Virus record (IMG/VR): IMGVR_UViG_3300033997_000199
Location: 1 to 22,469 of that record
Length of the DNA stretch: 22,469 nucleotides
Strand: one strand, 5' to 3'
From: a virus
This document shows positions 20,575 through 22,469 of this stretch, one piece after another. Made by a program: the position numbers and the translations under genes. Position 1 is the stretch's first letter, and every line of letters begins with the position of its first letter. Below the pieces are notes generated by a model. It was not told the DNA's origin and did no database searches. It saw nothing but the letters and a program-made list of their open reading frames with translations.

Positions 20575-21396
20575 TTAGAGGGAGGCTTCGTACATCGGCA
20601 CGTCGCCGATGCCGTCGCTGATGGTCTTGCGCACCGCCTCGTAGGCTTCCTCGAGCACCTTGTCCGGGCGGACCAGCTCGTACCAAACCTGCAGGCGGCC
20701 CTCGACGATGCGGTAGCGGAAGCGAGCGGCCACCAGGAAGGCGGCGCCGCCGATGAAGGGCTTCACGCCGATGTAGAACTGCTCGGGGATGCGCAGCTGG
20801 CCAGTCTCGCCGGCGCGGCCATCGATCTCCTCGTTGTAGGTCAGCTGCACCTGGCCGTTGTCGAGGCGAGTGCCCTGACGGAAGGTGATGTTCTTCTGCG
20901 CCTGCAGAGTGCGGCTGATCTCCAGCATGTCTGCGGCGGTCGGTGCGCCCGGGGTCTGTTCATTGGTGACCACGTCCTTCACGTTGTCCTCGATGAACTC
21001 GGCGAAGTCGGCCTGGCTCATGCGCTTGCGGTCGGCTGCTTTCCAGTTGCCCCACTCGACGGTCAGCGGGCAGGCGTAGGAGGCCGAGTGCGAGCCCCAG
21101 GCGGGCTGGTCAGGCTGGTGGTAGTCGAATATCGCGCGGAAGGTGCGGCCGTTCGGGCCGTTGCAGAAGACCACGGTGGCAGGGGTGGTGAAGCGCTTCA
21201 CGTACTCAATGAAGGTCGCAGCATCCAGCACCGTGAGGCTCTGTTTGGTGCGGGTTGGTGCGGGCAGGTGCTGTTCGAGCACTTGCAGGTCGATGCCGGA
21301 CGGTACCAGGGCCAGCGGGGCCTTGATCTGCTCGACGTTGAACGGTTTGCCGAGGGCCTGGGCGAGGGCTACCAGCTGGTTGATCACTTCTTTCAT
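20575..21396 (-). CDS. DUF2303 family protein (YfdQ-like)
   Basis: A 273-residue protein starting MKEVINQLVALAQALGKPFN, with CAGGAG upstream. It matches DUF2303/YfdQ by the central pattern: a FIEYVKRF...TVVFCN...FRAIFDYHQP stretch, WGSHSASYACPLTVEWGNWK, then MSQADFAEFIEDN and ITFRQGTRLDNGQVQLTYNE. These proteins are encoded in many early regions of phages of Gammaproteobacteria, but their function is unknown. Length is normal for the family. A role in DNA metabolism is only guessed from position. Confidence 0.88.
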   Translation of the reverse strand: MKEVINQLVALAQALGKPFNVEQIKAPLALVPSGIDLQVLEQHLPAPTRTKQSLTVLDAATFIEYVKRFTTPATVVFCNGPNGRTFRAIFDYHQPDQPAWGSHSASYACPLTVEWGNWKAADRKRMSQADFAEFIEDNVKDVVTNEQTPGAPTAADMLEISRTLQAQKNITFRQGTRLDNGQVQLTYNEEIDGRAGETGQLRIPEQFYIGVKPFIGGAAFLVAARFRYRIVEGRLQVWYELVRPDKVLEEAYEAVRKTISDGIGDVPMYEASL

Positions 21397-21429
21397 CGGG
21401 GTGCTCCTGTGAGCGGTTGTCAGAGAGGG

Positions 21430-21771
21430 TTACTCGGCGACCTGGCGCAGCTCGCCGGGGCTTTCTTCGTTGCCCACCGGGCGCAAGTCCATCTGTTGCT
21501 GGCGTGGGTCGCGGCGGCTGAGGTTGCCTTCGGGGGTGAGGAAGAACAGGGAGCTGCCGCGCGGCAGCTTCGGTTCCTTGGCCTTCACCTCGGCCTTGAC
21601 GGTGATCTGGCCGGCGCCTTCGGGCTTGTAGTTGAGGGTGATGGTCAGCGCGCCAGCCTTGTTGGTGAGGCGGATCAGGTCGATGAGGCTGTGCTGCGCG
21701 TCGGTCAGCTCGTCCAGCAGGCCACCCATCTCGATCTCGCGGAGGGTGTCCATGAAGGGGCGTTTGCTCAT
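21430..21771 (-). CDS. Hypothetical phage early protein
   Basis: A 113-residue protein starting MSKRPFMDTLREIEMGGLLD. The first half is helical (DELTDAQHSLIDLIRLTNKA) and the second half is beta-like then basic (GALTITLNYKPEGAGQITVK, KEPKLPRGSSLFFLTPEGNL). No family is recognised. It lies directly upstream of DUF2303 in the same operon, the usual place for a small partner protein. The leader is identical to that of the 20030-20503 gene over 13 bases including the ATG. Confidence 0.75.
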   Translation of the reverse strand: MSKRPFMDTLREIEMGGLLDELTDAQHSLIDLIRLTNKAGALTITLNYKPEGAGQITVKAEVKAKEPKLPRGSSLFFLTPEGNLSRRDPRQQQMDLRPVGNEESPGELRQVAE

Positions 21772-21822
21772 GTGCTGTGTCTCTTCGGTTGATGTGTCAG
21801 AGCCCGGTGGTGCCGGGGGTGG

Positions 21823-22059
21823 TTAAGCCGCCTGCTCGGCTCGGGAGTCGAGGTAGGCGGCCAGGTCCGTCAGGCGCACGTACAGCGGCGCCAGGCGGGA
21901 ATCGGTGTGCTTGAAGGTAGGGAGGGCGACCTCTCCGTTGCGGATCAGGGCGCGCAGGCGCTTCTCCGTTTTGATGTGCGGGAAGTAGTGCTCGCGCACC
22001 TGCGCCAGCGACAGGCTGTTGGCCTTCCAGCGCTGCTGCAGTAGCTCCAGCGTTGTCAT
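21823..22059 (-). CDS. PrtN-family pyocin-activator-like protein
   Basis: A 78-residue protein starting MTTLELLQQRWKANSLSLAQ at 22059. A longer frame to 22308 would add 83 low-complexity residues and is rejected. The pattern MTTLELL..R....SLAQVREHYFPHI followed by TEKRLRALIRNGEVALPTF and LTDLAAYLDSR matches the pyocin activator PrtN family. In P. aeruginosa, PrtN switches on pyocin genes through P-box sites after RecA-mediated loss of PrtR. Phage-borne relatives lie near integrases. The fold is a winged-helix DNA-binding domain. The start overlaps the upstream gene (ATGA). Which promoter it controls here is unknown. Confidence 0.82.
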   Translation of the reverse strand: MTTLELLQQRWKANSLSLAQVREHYFPHIKTEKRLRALIRNGEVALPTFKHTDSRLAPLYVRLTDLAAYLDSRAEQAA

Positions 22060-22421
22060 GCCGCCTCCCCGCGCCCCGCCGGGAGCCGTAGCCGCACCAG
22101 CTCGACGAGACTGTCGACAGTCTTGCCGCGTGCGTGGGTGGCGATGTTGCCGGCCTCGTCGGTGACCACCACGCCGAAGGGGCGCACCTGGTCGGTGGTG
22201 AGGGTGACGTGGGGCAGCCAGCCGCGGGGCATGAGTGCCAGCAGGGCGGTGTACAGGCCGACCAGCTCCAGCGCCTTCTCCGGGATGCACTCCAGGCGCT
22301 GGATGCACTCGGCGGCGGCGTCCCGCACTGTGGCTGCGTCCACGGCGGTGGGGTTCTGGAAGTGCATGCCGGCCAGCTTGACCACGCCGATGGCGTCGGT
22401 GATGGGGTTGGGCTTGCTCAT
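22056..22421 (-). CDS. Hypothetical phage early protein
   Basis: A 121-residue protein starting MSKPNPITDAIGVVKLAGMH. It is helical with an acidic middle (AAECIQRLECIPEKALELVG) and a beta-like stretch (GWLPHVTLTTDQVRPFGVVV). No family is recognised. It overlaps the PrtN-like gene downstream and the partial gene upstream, both through ATGA junctions, so it sits inside the tightly coupled part of the early operon. Confidence 0.7.
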   Translation of the reverse strand: MSKPNPITDAIGVVKLAGMHFQNPTAVDAATVRDAAAECIQRLECIPEKALELVGLYTALLALMPRGWLPHVTLTTDQVRPFGVVVTDEAGNIATHARGKTVDSLVELVRLRLPAGRGEAA

Positions 22422-22469
22422 GCGGCGGTGTCCTTCTGCGGGATTTCCTTGATCTCGATGCCCATCTGC
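22418..22469 (-). CDS. 3' end of an early-operon gene (partial)
   Basis: The frame enters at the right window edge and ends at a TGA (22418-22420) that overlaps the next start. The last residues are QMGIEIKEIPQKDTAA. The protein continues beyond the window, and no family can be assigned. Confidence 0.65.
   Translation of the reverse strand, partial: QMGIEIKEIPQKDTAA

Overview
The window reads as part of a temperate, siphovirus-like phage or prophage of Pseudomonas or a close relative. I infer the host from the high GC content, the Pseudomonas-type early genes (PrtN family, DUF4224, DUF2303), an RsmF/RsmN-type CsrA protein and Pseudomonas-like SOS genes. No rRNA, tRNA, CRISPR array or insertion sequence was seen.

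Layout. Positions 1-7238 (+ strand) hold a tightly packed late operon of tail-tip, tail-fibre and virion proteins, ending in a fibre-assembly chaperone-like gene and a last fibre-like protein. Positions 7235-7489 (- strand) hold a small CsrA/Rsm-family regulator, which converges on the tail operon. Positions 7589-8613 (+) hold a lysis cassette: a lysozyme-like protein, Rz, and an Rz1 nested inside Rz. Positions 8724-10491 hold an immunity region with the same topology as P22 immI: a Mnt-like ribbon-helix-helix repressor (-), a divergent 49-residue Arc-like repressor (+), and an AntA-type antirepressor (+). Operator-like repeats overlap a good sigma70-type promoter between the two repressors. 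Positions 10488-11021 hold two very small ORFs, one of them a leucine-rich hydrophobic peptide on the - strand, and two hairpin terminators. Positions 11022-13548 hold an SOS module: a SRAP (YedK/HMCES-like) gene divergent from umuD-umuC, with one LexA box between them. Positions 13638-14723 hold a stand-alone HsdR-N-like PD-(D/E)XK protein. Positions 14724-15128 are gene-free, with a strong bidirectional terminator followed by an AT-rich, repeat-containing stretch that is the likely attP. Positions 15129-22469 (-) hold the early operon, transcribed toward int: a short hypothetical, a PrtN-family activator, a small hypothetical, DUF2303, a membrane/coiled-coil protein, a DEDDh exonuclease, an HD phosphohydrolase, a C5 DNA methyltransferase, a hypothetical, DUF4224 and a tyrosine integrase. 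A single + strand membrane-protein gene (18239-18892) interrupts this operon.

How the parts fit. Early genes and int run leftward and late genes run rightward toward the putative attP. The accessory genes (immI-like switch, SOS mutagenesis, nuclease, membrane protein) sit where phages usually carry morons. The order tail - lysis - immI - accessory - attP - int is that of an unintegrated or circular phage genome (compare P22), because an integrated prophage would be split at attP. The most interesting items are the phage-borne RsmF-like regulator, the immI-like double-repressor/antirepressor switch, the small hydrophobic peptide gene, and the membrane-protein moron inserted at an ATGA gene junction.
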